Part shown: positions 1 through 6,953 of the stretch, one piece after another | Layout of the letters: every line of letters begins with the position of its first letter | How positions within the stretch are numbered: the first letter of the stretch is position 1 | Source: JANNOG01 sp050329415 | GTDB taxonomy: Bacteria > Actinomycetota > Actinomycetes > Actinomycetales > JBBAYJ01 | Assembly (NCBI GenBank): GCA_050329415.1 | Contig: JBHJOS010000121.1 | Coordinates: 1 to 21,105, forward strand | Direction: 5' to 3' | Length of the DNA stretch: 21,105 nucleotides | The notes under the pieces: generated by a model | Seen by the model: the letters and a program-made list of their open reading frames with translations, nothing else | Database searches by the model: none | Told to the model about the DNA's origin: nothing | Made by a program: the position numbers and the translations under genes

Positions 1-147
1 GGCGCAGCCGCCCCGGCGCCCGAGGCCGCGGCGACGGTCGCCGCCGAGGCGGCTGCGGCCGCCGCGGTGGAAGCCGCCGCCGAGCAGGTCGCCGCCCAGG
101 CGACGCCGCCGGCGGGCTCCGGTACCGAGCAGCGGCAGGAGGGCTGA
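1..147 (+). CDS. rpsC: 30S ribosomal protein S3, C-terminal end (partial)
   Basis: Reading frame 1 is open from the window edge to TGA at 145-147 and gives 48 residues of an Ala/Glu/Pro/Gln-rich tail ending TEQRQEG. No folded S3 domain is visible, so the call rests on position: rpsC directly precedes rplP in S10 operons, and actinobacterial S3 proteins commonly end in a low-complexity Ala-rich tail. S3 lies at the mRNA entry site of the 30S subunit. The tail is probably disordered. The stop is three bases before rplP, and the perfect AGGAGGG ribosome binding site of rplP (137-143) lies inside this coding sequence. Confidence 0.8.
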   Translation, partial: GAAAPAPEAAATVAAEAAAAAAVEAAAEQVAAQATPPAGSGTEQRQEG

Positions 148-150
148 GGC

Positions 151-570
151 ATGCTCATCCCGCGTCGGGTCAAGCACCGCAAGCAGCACCACCCGAAGCG
201 CAGCGGGGCCGCCACCGGCGGCACCGCGGTCTCGTTCGGCGACTATGGTCTGCAGGCCCTGGAACCCGCGTACGTCACCAACCGTCAGATCGAGGCGGCC
301 CGGATCGCCATCACCCGGCACATCCGCCGTGGCGGCAAGGTGTGGATCAACATCTACCCCGACCGGCCGCTCACCAAGAAGCCGGCGGAGACCCGGATGG
401 GTTCCGGCAAGGGCTCCCCGGAATGGTGGATCGCCAACGTCAAGCCGGGTCGGGTGATGTTCGAGCTGTCGTACCCGAACGAACGGACCGCCCGCGACGC
501 CCTCACCCGCGCCATGCACAAGCTGCCCATGAAGTGCAAGATCGTCATGCGTGAGGGAGGCGAGGTCTGA
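151..570 (+). CDS. rplP: 50S ribosomal protein L16
   Basis: 139 residues, the usual length. It opens MLIPRRVKHRKQHHP, the classic L16 N-terminus, and carries the conserved KPAETRMGSGKG segment (about residues 76-87), the loop that approaches the peptidyl-transferase centre and A-site tRNA in the 50S subunit. The ATG start is fixed by AGGAGGG seven bases upstream, inside the rpsC end. The stop TGA overlaps the rpmC start by one base (TGATG), so translation of the two is probably coupled. It belongs to the S10/spc ribosomal operon and nothing about it is unusual. Confidence 0.98.
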   Translation: MLIPRRVKHRKQHHPKRSGAATGGTAVSFGDYGLQALEPAYVTNRQIEAARIAITRHIRRGGKVWINIYPDRPLTKKPAETRMGSGKGSPEWWIANVKPGRVMFELSYPNERTARDALTRAMHKLPMKCKIVMREGGEV

Positions 571-806
571 TGGCCGTCGGCAGCACCGACCTCAACCCCG
601 CGAACCTGCGGACGTTCGACGACGACCGCCTCATCGAGGAGCTGCGCAAGGCCAAGGAGGAGCTGTTCAACCTCCGCTTCGCCTCGGCGACCGGCCAGCT
701 CGAGAGCCACGGCCGGCTGCGTGCCGTCCGGCGGGACATTGCCCGCATCTACACGATCATGCGCGAGCGCGAGCTCGGCATCAGCCAGCAGGAGGTGGGT
801 TCGTGA
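570..806 (+). CDS. rpmC: 50S ribosomal protein L29
   Basis: 78 residues containing the L29 helical-hairpin signature: DDRLIEELRKAKEELFNLRF (about 17-36), then QLESHGRLRAVRRDIARIYT. L29 sits at the polypeptide exit tunnel next to L23, where trigger factor and the signal recognition particle dock. The ATG overlaps the rplP stop, and GGAGG at 556-560 supplies a binding site. The stop overlaps the GTG start of rpsQ by four bases (GTGA). The short tail after the second helix (ELGISQQEVGS) is normal for actinobacteria. Confidence 0.96.
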   Translation: MAVGSTDLNPANLRTFDDDRLIEELRKAKEELFNLRFASATGQLESHGRLRAVRRDIARIYTIMRERELGISQQEVGS

Positions 807-1156
807 GCAGCGACGCCACTGCCGTCGCCGCGACGGCCACCACCGAGTCGACCGCCGCTTCGACCACGGAGTCGACCATTGCGTCGTCGGACCGGGGCCA
901 CGAGGGCCGTCCGTACCGGAAGACCCGTCGCGGCTACGTCGTCAGCGACCGGATGGACAAGACGGTCGTCGTCTCGGTGGAGGATCGGGTCAAGCACCCG
1001 CTCTACGGCAAGGTCGTGCGCCGCAGCAGCAAGGTCAAGGCGCACGATGAGCAGAACACGGCGGGTGTCGGCGACCTCGTCCTCATCATGGAAACCCGTC
1101 CGCTGTCGGCGACGAAGCGCTGGCGCCTGGTCGAGGTCCTCGAGAAGGCCCGGTGA
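803..1156 (+). CDS. rpsQ: 30S ribosomal protein S17 with N-terminal extension
   Basis: 117 residues from a GTG that overlaps the rpmC stop (GTGA). The S17 OB-fold core begins near residue 39 with RPYRKTRRGYVVSDRMDKT and includes HPLYGKVVRRS and GDLVLIMETRPLSATKRW. S17 binds helices of the 16S 5' domain and is a primary assembly protein. The first roughly 35 residues are a Ser/Thr/Ala-rich extension with a repeated TESTAAS/TESTIAS pattern, probably disordered; most S17 proteins are 80-95 residues. The frame is open further upstream, but the GTGA overlap and the GGAGG at 791-795 argue for this start. Confidence 0.94.
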   Translation: MSSDATAVAATATTESTAASTTESTIASSDRGHEGRPYRKTRRGYVVSDRMDKTVVVSVEDRVKHPLYGKVVRRSSKVKAHDEQNTAGVGDLVLIMETRPLSATKRWRLVEVLEKAR

Positions 1157-1161
1157 TCTGA

Positions 1162-1530
1162 GTGATCCAGCAGGAGTCGCGACTACGGGTCGCCGACAAC
1201 ACCGGTGCCAAGGAGATCCTGTGCATCCGGGTTCTCGGTGGGTCGGGTCGCCGGTACGCCGGCATCGGCGACGTCATCGTCGCCACCGTCAAGGACGCCA
1301 TCCCCGGTGGGAACGTCAAGTCCGGCGAGGTCGTCAAGGCGGTGGTGGTCCGCACCGTGAAGGAGCGCCGCCGGGCCGACGGCTCGTACATCCGTTTCGA
1401 CGAGAACGCCGCCGTCCTCATCAAGCCGGACGGCGACCCGCGCGGCACCCGGATCTTCGGTCCGGTGGGCCGTGAGCTGCGGGACAAGAAGTTCATGAAG
1501 ATCATCTCGCTGGCCCCGGAGGTGCTGTGA
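1162..1530 (+). CDS. rplN: 50S ribosomal protein L14
   Basis: 122 residues, the canonical length, with a GTG start five bases after the rpsQ stop. The N-terminus MIQQESRLRVADNTGAKEI is the L14 signature, and the rest (IRVLGGSGRRYAGIGDVIV, PGGNVKSGEVVKAVVVRT, GTRIFGPVGRELR) aligns by eye along the whole family. L14 forms an intersubunit bridge with 16S rRNA and is the docking site of the silencing factor RsfS. No strong Shine-Dalgarno sequence precedes the start, so coupling to rpsQ is likely. The stop overlaps the rplX start. Confidence 0.97.
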   Translation: MIQQESRLRVADNTGAKEILCIRVLGGSGRRYAGIGDVIVATVKDAIPGGNVKSGEVVKAVVVRTVKERRRADGSYIRFDENAAVLIKPDGDPRGTRIFGPVGRELRDKKFMKIISLAPEVL

Positions 1531-1949
1531 TGTCGGGCCGTCAGCAGACCGCTGCCAAGCCGCCGCGGATGCGGATCAAGAAGGGCGACCTCGTCGTCGT
1601 CATCCGCGGGGGCCGGACCAAGGTGCGGGACGGTGTGACGATCGAGGGCGACCGGGGCAAGACCGGACGGGTGATCGCCGTGGACCGGGAGCGCCGGCGG
1701 GTCACCGTCGAGGGCGTCAACCGGGTGACGAAGCACATCAAGCCGGGACGCACGGCCTCGGGCGCGAACCGGGCCGGCGGCCTGGTCCACACCGAGGCTC
1801 CGCTGCACGTCAGCAAGGTGGCCCTGGTCGACCCGAAGACCAAGAAGCCCACCCGCCTGGGCGTCCGCATCGACATGCAGGAGCGCGACGGGCGGCAGCG
1901 CCCCGTCCGGGTCCGGATCGCCCGCCGCTCCGGTGAGGAGATCTCGTGA
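1530..1949 (+). CDS. rplX: 50S ribosomal protein L24, with loop insertion
   Basis: 139 residues from ATG 1530, which overlaps the rplN stop (TGATG). GGAGG at 1518-1522 is seven bases upstream of this ATG; a GTG at 1527 is possible but sits too close. The KOW core is clear: MRIKKGDLVVVIRG (14-27), RGKTGRVIAVD (42-52) and VEGVNRVTKH (60-69). L24 initiates 50S assembly and lies near the exit tunnel. Two features are odd. There are about 13 extra N-terminal residues, and about 14 extra residues (28-41, GRTKVRDGVTIEGD) sit in the KOW turn where most L24 proteins have only a short KD-type turn. The protein is therefore longer than the usual 100-110. Confidence 0.95.
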   Translation: MSGRQQTAAKPPRMRIKKGDLVVVIRGGRTKVRDGVTIEGDRGKTGRVIAVDRERRRVTVEGVNRVTKHIKPGRTASGANRAGGLVHTEAPLHVSKVALVDPKTKKPTRLGVRIDMQERDGRQRPVRVRIARRSGEEIS

Positions 1950-2518
1950 CCACGACGACCGCCCCGGCGGCTCCCGCGCCACGGCTCAAACTGCGCTATC
2001 GCGAGGAAGTCGCCGCTGCGCTGCGCGAGGAGTTCGGCTACGCCAACGTCATGCAGGTGCCGACGGTCAGCAAGATCGTCGTCAACATGGGTGTCGGTGA
2101 GGCGGCGCGCGACTCCAAGCTCATCGAGGGTGCCGTCCGTGACCTCGCGGCCGTCACCGGCCAGCGCCCCCAGGTCACCCGGGCCCGCCAGTCGATCGCC
2201 CAGTTCAAGCTCCGCGAGGGGATGCCGATCGGTGCCCACGCCACCCTGCGCGGCGACCGGATGTGGGAGTTCCTCGACCGGCTGCTGGCACTGGCGCTGC
2301 CCCGGATCCGCGACTTCCGGGGCCTCAGCCCGCGACAGTTCGACGGTCGCGGCAACTACACCTTCGGCCTCGTGGAGCAGGCGATGTTCCACGAGATCGA
2401 CCAGGACCGGATCGACCGGGTCCGCGGCATGGACATCACGGTCGTCACCACGGCCCGAACGGACGACGAGGGACGCAGCCTGCTCCGCCGGCTCGGCTTC
2501 CCCTTCCGGGACAACTGA
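1946..2518 (+). CDS. rplE: 50S ribosomal protein L5
   Basis: 190 residues from a GTG overlapping the rplX stop (GTGA). The L5 landmarks are present in order: LKLRYREEVAAALREEF (about 14-30), VPTVSKIVVNMGVGEA, LAAVTGQRPQVTRAR, GMPIGAHATLRGDRMWEFLDRL and the end MDITVVTTARTDDEGRSLLRRLGFPF. L5 binds 5S rRNA in the central protuberance and contacts P-site tRNA. A short Thr/Ala/Pro N-terminal leader (MTTTTAPAAPAP) precedes the fold. The stop is followed by a 28-base gap before rpsN. Confidence 0.97.
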   Translation: MTTTTAPAAPAPRLKLRYREEVAAALREEFGYANVMQVPTVSKIVVNMGVGEAARDSKLIEGAVRDLAAVTGQRPQVTRARQSIAQFKLREGMPIGAHATLRGDRMWEFLDRLLALALPRIRDFRGLSPRQFDGRGNYTFGLVEQAMFHEIDQDRIDRVRGMDITVVTTARTDDEGRSLLRRLGFPFRDN

Positions 2519-2546
2519 GCAGAGAATCGAGACGGAGACCCGAGAG

Positions 2547-2732
2547 ATGGCCAAGAAGGCCCTGGTCGAGAAGGCCAACAGCAAGCCGAAGTTCGCCGTG
2601 CGCGCGTACAGCCGCTGTCAGCGCTGCGGCCGGCCCCGTGCGGTGTACCGGGTGTTCGGACTCTGCCGGGTGTGCCTGCGCGAGATGGCGCACCGTGGTG
2701 AGCTGCCGGGCGTGACGAAGAGTAGCTGGTGA
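2547..2732 (+). CDS. rpsN: 30S ribosomal protein S14, zinc-binding (type Z)
   Basis: 61 residues, exactly the length of type-Z S14. The zinc ligands are C24 and C27 (CQRC) and C40 and C43 (CRVC), and the end is GELPGVTKSSW. S14 assembles late into the 30S head. I start at ATG 2547 (MAKKALVEK), preceded by GGAGACCCGAGAG; the same frame runs open further upstream inside rplE without homology. Actinomycetes often carry a second, zinc-free S14 elsewhere that is derepressed by Zur during zinc starvation; this operon copy is the zinc-dependent form. Confidence 0.97.
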   Translation: MAKKALVEKANSKPKFAVRAYSRCQRCGRPRAVYRVFGLCRVCLREMAHRGELPGVTKSSW

Positions 2733-2736
2733 TTCC

Positions 2737-3135
2737 ATGACGATGACCGACCCGATCGCGGACATGCTCACGCGACTGCGCAACGCCAATTCCGCATATC
2801 ACGACGGCGTGGCGATGCCCTACAGCCGTCTCAAGGCGAGCATCGCCGACATCCTCAAGCAGGAGGGCTACATCGCCTCCTACTCGGTGAGCGATGCCGA
2901 GGTGGGCCGAACCCTGGAGATCCAGCTGAAGTTCGGGCCGCACCGGGAGCGCTCGATCGCCGGGCTGCGCCGGGTGTCGAAGCCCGGCCTGCGGGTCTAC
3001 GCGAAGTCGACCAACCTCCCGCGGGTGCTCGGCGGGCTGGGCATCGCCATCCTCTCGACGTCGTCCGGGTTGCTGACGGACCGGCAGGCCGCGAAGAAGG
3101 GCGTGGGTGGGGAAGTCCTCGCCTACGTGTGGTGA
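2737..3135 (+). CDS. rpsH: 30S ribosomal protein S8
   Basis: 132 residues opening MTMTDPIADMLTRLRNAN, the S8 signature, and ending LTDRQAAKKGVGGEVLAYVW. The C-terminal domain has the conserved SKPGLRVYAKSTNLPRVLGGLGIAILSTSSG segment that contacts helix 21 of 16S rRNA. In E. coli S8 is also the translational repressor of the spc operon, acting near the rplE start; no obvious S8-like helix was recognised there in this window. The start is four bases after the rpsN stop, with no strong Shine-Dalgarno sequence between them, so coupling is likely. Confidence 0.97.
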   Translation: MTMTDPIADMLTRLRNANSAYHDGVAMPYSRLKASIADILKQEGYIASYSVSDAEVGRTLEIQLKFGPHRERSIAGLRRVSKPGLRVYAKSTNLPRVLGGLGIAILSTSSGLLTDRQAAKKGVGGEVLAYVW

Positions 3136-3144
3136 GGAGGAGAC

Positions 3145-3684
3145 GTGTCTCGAATCGGCAAGCTCCCGATCCCCGTCCCCTCCGGTGTCGAGGTGGACGT
3201 GGACGGCCCGAAGGTCCGCATCAAGGGTCCCCGGGGGACTCTCGAACGGGTCGTCCCCGACCCCATCACGGTGGCCACCGAGGACGGCCGGGTCGTGGTG
3301 TCGCGCCCGAACGACGAGCGGACCTCGAAGGCGCTCCACGGCCTCACCCGCTCCCTCGTCGCCAACATGGTGACCGGCGTCAGCGTCGGCTACCAGCGCA
3401 GGCTCGAGATCCACGGCACCGGTTACCGCGTTCAGGCCAAGGGCGGGAACCTCGAGTTCGCGCTCGGCTTCAGCCACCCGGTGGTCGTCGAGCCGCCTGA
3501 GGGCATCACGTTCGCCGTCGAGAACCCCACCCGGTTCTCGGTGGCCGGCATCGACAAGCAGCAGGTCGGCGAGATCGCCGCCAACATCCGCAAGCTCCGC
3601 CCACCGGAGCCCTACAAGGGCAAGGGCGTGCGGTACGAGGGCGAGGCGGTCCGCCGCAAGGCCGGGAAGGCTGGGAAGAAGTAA
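3145..3684 (+). CDS. rplF: 50S ribosomal protein L6
   Basis: 179 residues, the usual length, from a GTG with GAGGAGG (3134-3140) four bases upstream. The N-terminus MSRIGKLPIPVPSGV is the L6 signature, and the C-terminal domain carries EPYKGKGVRYEGEAVRRKAGKAGKK, the conserved L6 end. L6 binds helix 97 of 23S rRNA near the sarcin-ricin loop and the factor-binding site. The TAA stop overlaps the rplR start by one base (TAATG). Nothing about the gene is atypical. Confidence 0.97.
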   Translation: MSRIGKLPIPVPSGVEVDVDGPKVRIKGPRGTLERVVPDPITVATEDGRVVVSRPNDERTSKALHGLTRSLVANMVTGVSVGYQRRLEIHGTGYRVQAKGGNLEFALGFSHPVVVEPPEGITFAVENPTRFSVAGIDKQQVGEIAANIRKLRPPEPYKGKGVRYEGEAVRRKAGKAGKK

Positions 3685-4073
3685 TGCCCACCGTTGTCGA
3701 GCGCACGAGTCGTCGCGGAGGCCGCGGTCGGGTCGCCGCCCGGTCCCGTCGGCACGCCCGGGTCCGTCGCCGCCTCACCGGCACCACCCAGCGGCCCCGG
3801 CTGGTGGTCACCAAGTCGCTGCGTCACATGGTCGCCCAGGTCGTCGACGACTCGACCGGTCGCACGCTGGTCTCGGCCTCGACCCTCGAGGCCGACCTGC
3901 GGGCCGACGCCGCGGACAAGACCGCCAAGGCCCGCCGCGTCGGCCTCCTGCTCGCCGAGCGAGCGAAGGCCGCCGGGGTGGCGGCCGTCGTGTTCGACCG
4001 CGCGGGCAACCGGTACCACGGCCGGGTGGCCGCGGTGGCCGATGGCGCCCGCGAGGGAGGTCTCACACTGTGA
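3684..4073 (+). CDS. rplR: 50S ribosomal protein L18
   Basis: 129 residues. A basic N-terminal tail (RTSRRGGRGRVAARSRRHARVRRRLTG) leads into the L18 fold: TQRPRLVVTKSLRHMVAQVVDD, then AGVAAVVFDRAGNRYHGRVAAVADGAREGG. L18 is a 5S rRNA-binding protein of the central protuberance. The start overlaps the rplF stop. The stop is followed by a 67-base gap, the largest inside the spc block before secY, holding a small hairpin and the rpsE binding site. Confidence 0.96.
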   Translation: MPTVVERTSRRGGRGRVAARSRRHARVRRRLTGTTQRPRLVVTKSLRHMVAQVVDDSTGRTLVSASTLEADLRADAADKTAKARRVGLLLAERAKAAGVAAVVFDRAGNRYHGRVAAVADGAREGGLTL

Positions 4074-4092
4074 CGGGACACCTCGCCACCTC

Positions 4093-4108
4093 GGTACCGA
4101 CCGGTACC
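4093..4108 (+). repeat. Small inverted repeat between rplR and rpsE
   Basis: GGTACC, loop GACC, GGTACC gives a 6-bp stem with a 4-base loop in the rplR-rpsE gap. It could be an mRNA processing or pausing element, or chance in a GC-rich gap. AGGGA at 4129-4133 is the rpsE ribosome binding site downstream. There is no T-tract, so it is not a convincing terminator. Confidence 0.35.
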
Positions 4109-4140
4109 CGCCATTCGTTCCCCAGTGAAGGGACCATCTG

Positions 4141-4791
4141 ATGCCCCCCGCACAGCGAGGCCGCACCGGCGGCGGCGCCGGCGGTGACGGCGGTCGTGAC
4201 GGTCGCCGCGACCGCCGCGACCGCAACGATCGGCGTGGCCAGGACTCCGGCGAACGCAGCCAGTACCTCGAGCGCGTCGTGACGATCAACCGCGTCGCGA
4301 AGGTCGTCAAGGGCGGTCGCAGGTTCTCGTTCACCGCTCTCGTCATCGTCGGCGACGGCGACGGCACCGTGGGTGTCGGGTACGGCAAGGCCAAGGAGGT
4401 CCCCGCCGCCATCAGCAAGGGTGTCGAGGACGCGAAGAAGAACTTCTTCCAGGTGCCGCGGATCGGCGCGACGATCCCGCATCCGGTGCAGGCCCGCGCC
4501 GCCGCCGGCGTCGTCCTGCTCCGGCCGGCCGCGCCGGGAACCGGAGTGATCGCCGGCGGGCCGGTGCGCGCCGTGCTTGAGTGCGCCGGCATCCACGACG
4601 TGCTGAGCAAGTCGCTGGGCTCCGACAACGCGCTCAACATCGTTCAGGCGTCGATCGCCGCACTGCGCAAGCTCGAGCGTCCGGAGTCCGTTGCCGCGCG
4701 TCGTGGCAAGTCATTGGCCGAGGTGGCCCCCGCGGCCCTGCTGCGCGCCCGCGAGGCCGCCAAGGCCCAGCCCGCCCGGGCGGCGTCGTGA
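4141..4791 (+). CDS. rpsE: 30S ribosomal protein S5
   Basis: 216 residues. After a Gly/Arg/Asp-rich tail of about 40 residues, the double-stranded RNA-binding-like N-domain begins (YLERVVTINRVAKVVKGGRR, FSFTALVIVGDGDGTVGVG), followed by the C-domain (KNFFQVPRIGATIPHPV, AGVVLLRPAAPGTGVIAGG, KSLGSDNALNIVQAS). S5 lies at the mRNA entry site and its loop affects decoding fidelity and spectinomycin binding. ATG 4141 follows AGGGA by seven bases. The long basic, probably disordered N-tail is seen in many high-GC actinobacteria. The stop overlaps rpmD (GTGA). Confidence 0.97.
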   Translation: MPPAQRGRTGGGAGGDGGRDGRRDRRDRNDRRGQDSGERSQYLERVVTINRVAKVVKGGRRFSFTALVIVGDGDGTVGVGYGKAKEVPAAISKGVEDAKKNFFQVPRIGATIPHPVQARAAAGVVLLRPAAPGTGVIAGGPVRAVLECAGIHDVLSKSLGSDNALNIVQASIAALRKLERPESVAARRGKSLAEVAPAALLRAREAAKAQPARAAS

Positions 4792-5006
4792 GCACCGCCG
4801 AGCCGGCCGCCGGCCGGACGGTCACGCGCCGGCTCAAGGTGAGGCAGGTGCGCAGCACGATCGGCGGGACCCACGCCCAGCGGGAGACCGTCCGCAGCCT
4901 CGGGCTCAAGCGGGTGGGGGACACCGTCGTCAAGGAGGACCGCCCCGAGATCCGGGGCATGGTCGGGACCGTGGCCCACTTGGTCGCGGTCGAGGAGGTG
5001 GAGTGA
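4788..5006 (+). CDS. rpmD: 50S ribosomal protein L30
   Basis: 72 residues from a GTG that overlaps the rpsE stop by four bases. The L30 signature is LKVRQVRSTIGGTHAQRETVRSLGLKRVGDTVV (about 16-48), followed by RPEIRGMVGTVAHLVAVEEV. L30 binds 23S rRNA domain II near 5S rRNA. About ten extra residues (MSTAEPAAGRTVTR) precede the usual start of the fold. The end overlaps rplO (TGATG), continuing the chain of coupled genes. Confidence 0.96.
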   Translation: MSTAEPAAGRTVTRRLKVRQVRSTIGGTHAQRETVRSLGLKRVGDTVVKEDRPEIRGMVGTVAHLVAVEEVE

Positions 5007-5530
5007 TGGCCGCCAGGACGAGGTCCGGCCGTGCGGAGACGACCGAGTCGCCGTCGGCCGGCGAGCACGCTCTCAAGGTGCACCACCTGCGCCCGGCGCC
5101 GGGCGCCCGTACGGCCCGGACCAGGGTCGGTCGCGGCGAGGGCGGCAGCAAGGGCAAGACCGCGGGTCGTGGCACCAAGGGAACGAAGGCCCGCTACCAG
5201 GTCCCCGACCGCTTCGAGGGCGGCCAGACGCCGCTGCACATGCGGCTGCCCAAGCTGCGGGGGTTCCGCAACCGCTTCCGCACCGCGTACCAGGTGGTCA
5301 ACCTCGATCGCCTGTCCGAGCTGTACCCCGAGGGCGGCACCGTCCTCGTCGAGGATCTGGTCGCCCGCGGCGCGGTGCGCAAGGGCTGGCCGGTGAAGGT
5401 GCTCGGCGAGGGCGAGGTGACGGTCGCGCTGCACGTCACGGCGCACCGGTTCTCGGCGTCGGCGCGGGACGGGATCACCTCGGCCGGCGGCTCGGTGACC
5501 GAGCTGGCCCCGCGGCCCGAGGAGGGCTGA
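5006..5530 (+). CDS. rplO: 50S ribosomal protein L15
   Basis: 174 residues from an ATG overlapping the rpmD stop; GAGGAGGTGG just upstream serves as binding site. The L15 core begins near residue 22 with LKVHHLRPAPGAR, followed by the glycine-rich rRNA-binding stretch RVGRGEGGSKGKTAGRGTKG and EGGQTPLHMRLPKLRGFRN. L15 is a late 50S assembly protein. The first 21 residues are an extension compared with the typical 145-150-residue protein. This is the last gene of the tightly coupled run; the next gene, secY, follows a gap of about 106 bases with its own promoter-like box. Confidence 0.96.
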   Translation: MAARTRSGRAETTESPSAGEHALKVHHLRPAPGARTARTRVGRGEGGSKGKTAGRGTKGTKARYQVPDRFEGGQTPLHMRLPKLRGFRNRFRTAYQVVNLDRLSELYPEGGTVLVEDLVARGAVRKGWPVKVLGEGEVTVALHVTAHRFSASARDGITSAGGSVTELAPRPEEG

Positions 5531-5573
5531 GCCGCCGGGTCGGCCGCTCGATCCAGGGCCCGCCAGACCCGGG

Positions 5574-5582
5574 TGTTAAGGT
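5574..5582 (+). promoter_or_regulatory. Candidate extended -10 promoter upstream of secY
   Basis: TGTTAAGGT combines a TG-N extension with TAAGGT, a common actinobacterial -10 of TANNNT form. No good -35 is seen. Transcription would begin near 5589, and the short leader would include an inverted repeat CCCGC/GCGGG (5596-5600, 5608-5612). A separate promoter would let secY-adk-map be expressed independently of the ribosomal genes. This is inference from motif match only. Confidence 0.4.
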
Positions 5583-5636
5583 CCGAATCGGCATTCCCGC
5601 CCGACGCGCGGGTCTGACAGGGAGGTGCTGGAGCTC

Positions 5637-6953
5637 GTGGTCAGTATGGGCGCGTTCGTGCGAGCGTTCCGCACGCCCGACCTGCGGAACAAGATCATCT
5701 TCACGCTGGCGATCCTCGCGATATTCCGCCTGGGCTCCTTCGTGCCGACCCCGGGCGTCGACTACGGGAACGTCCAGCAGTGCGTGGCCCTGGCCCGTGA
5801 CGGTGGCGGGGCGAACGTCTTCGGCCTGCTCAACCTCTTCAGCGGTGGGGCGCTGCTCCAGTTGTCGATCTTCGCTCTGGGGATCATGCCGTACATCACG
5901 GCGAGCATCATCGTCCAGCTGCTGACGGTCGTGATCCCGCGGTTCGAGGAGCTCAAGAAGGAGGGCCAGAGCGGGACCGCCAAGCTCACGCAGTACACCC
6001 GCTACCTCACGATCGGGCTGGCGATCCTCCAGTCGACGACCTTCGTCACCCTGGCCCGGGACAACGGCGTCTTCGGCGGCCTGTGCGACCCGGCCCTCTA
6101 CCCCGTCGTGCCGGACCAGCGCGTCATCATCATCATCCAGATGATCGCCGTCATGACGGCCGGCACCGGGCTCGTGATGTGGCTGGGCGAGCTCGTGACG
6201 TCCCGGGGCGTCGGGAACGGAATGTCGCTGCTGATCTTCACCTCGATCGCCGCGACCTTCCCCTCGTCGCTGTGGCAGATCGCCCAGCAGCGCAGCATCG
6301 AGACCATGGTCATCGTCATCGGCATCGGCCTGGTCGTCGTGGCGGCCGTCGTGTTCGTCGAGCAGAGCCAGCGCCGGATCCCCGTGCAGTACGCCAAGAA
6401 GATGGTGGGCCTGCGGACGTTCGGCGGGACCAGCACCTACATCCCGCTCAAGGTCAATCAGGCCGGTGTCATCCCGGTCATCTTCGCCTCGTCCCTGCTC
6501 TACCTGCCCGGCCTGCTCGCCCAGTTCGACTCCGACTCCACGTGGGCAGGCTGGATATCCCGGTACCTCGTGACCGGCGACCACCCGTTGTACATGGCCG
6601 TCTACTTCGGGATGATCCTCTTCTTCACCTACTTCTACGTGGCGATCACCTTCAATCCCGAGGAGGTCGCCGAGAACATGCGCAAGTACGGCGGCTTCGT
6701 CCCCGGCATCCGGGCCGGCCGCCCCACTGCCGAGTACCTGGACTACGTGCTCAGCCGTCTCACCTTCGCCGGGTCGCTGTACCTCGGGGTCGTGGCCCTC
6801 ATCCCGCTCATCGCACTCGTGCTCATCGACGCGAACCAGAACTTCCCGTTCGGCGGGACCAGCATCCTCATCATCGTGGGCGTCGGCCTCGAGACGGTGA
6901 AACAGATCAACTCACAGCTCCAGCAGCGCAACTATGAAGGGTTCCTGCGCTGA
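5637..6953 (+). CDS. secY: Preprotein translocase subunit SecY
   Basis: About 438 residues with ten predicted membrane spans; the central pore of the SecYEG translocon that exports unfolded proteins and inserts membrane proteins. Landmarks: FRTPDLRNKIIFTLAILAIFRLGS (span 1), the plug/TM2 region NVFGLLNLFSGGALLQLSIF with ALGIMPYITASIIVQLL, the cytosolic loop with VKQINSQLQQRNYEGFLR at the C-terminus, and NPEEVAENMRKYGGFVPGIR before span 9. The start is uncertain. GTG 5637 follows GGAGG (5621-5625) by 11 bases; ATG 5646 gives 435 residues; GTG 5625 overlaps the binding site. The stop overlaps adk (TGATG). Confidence 0.96.
   Translation: MVSMGAFVRAFRTPDLRNKIIFTLAILAIFRLGSFVPTPGVDYGNVQQCVALARDGGGANVFGLLNLFSGGALLQLSIFALGIMPYITASIIVQLLTVVIPRFEELKKEGQSGTAKLTQYTRYLTIGLAILQSTTFVTLARDNGVFGGLCDPALYPVVPDQRVIIIIQMIAVMTAGTGLVMWLGELVTSRGVGNGMSLLIFTSIAATFPSSLWQIAQQRSIETMVIVIGIGLVVVAAVVFVEQSQRRIPVQYAKKMVGLRTFGGTSTYIPLKVNQAGVIPVIFASSLLYLPGLLAQFDSDSTWAGWISRYLVTGDHPLYMAVYFGMILFFTYFYVAITFNPEEVAENMRKYGGFVPGIRAGRPTAEYLDYVLSRLTFAGSLYLGVVALIPLIALVLIDANQNFPFGGTSILIIVGVGLETVKQINSQLQQRNYEGFLR

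Noticed and set aside
5475..6584. Minus-strand open frame of 369 codons opposite secY
   Set aside because: Shadow of the membrane-span codons of secY, giving a His/Asp/Arg-rich nonsense protein.
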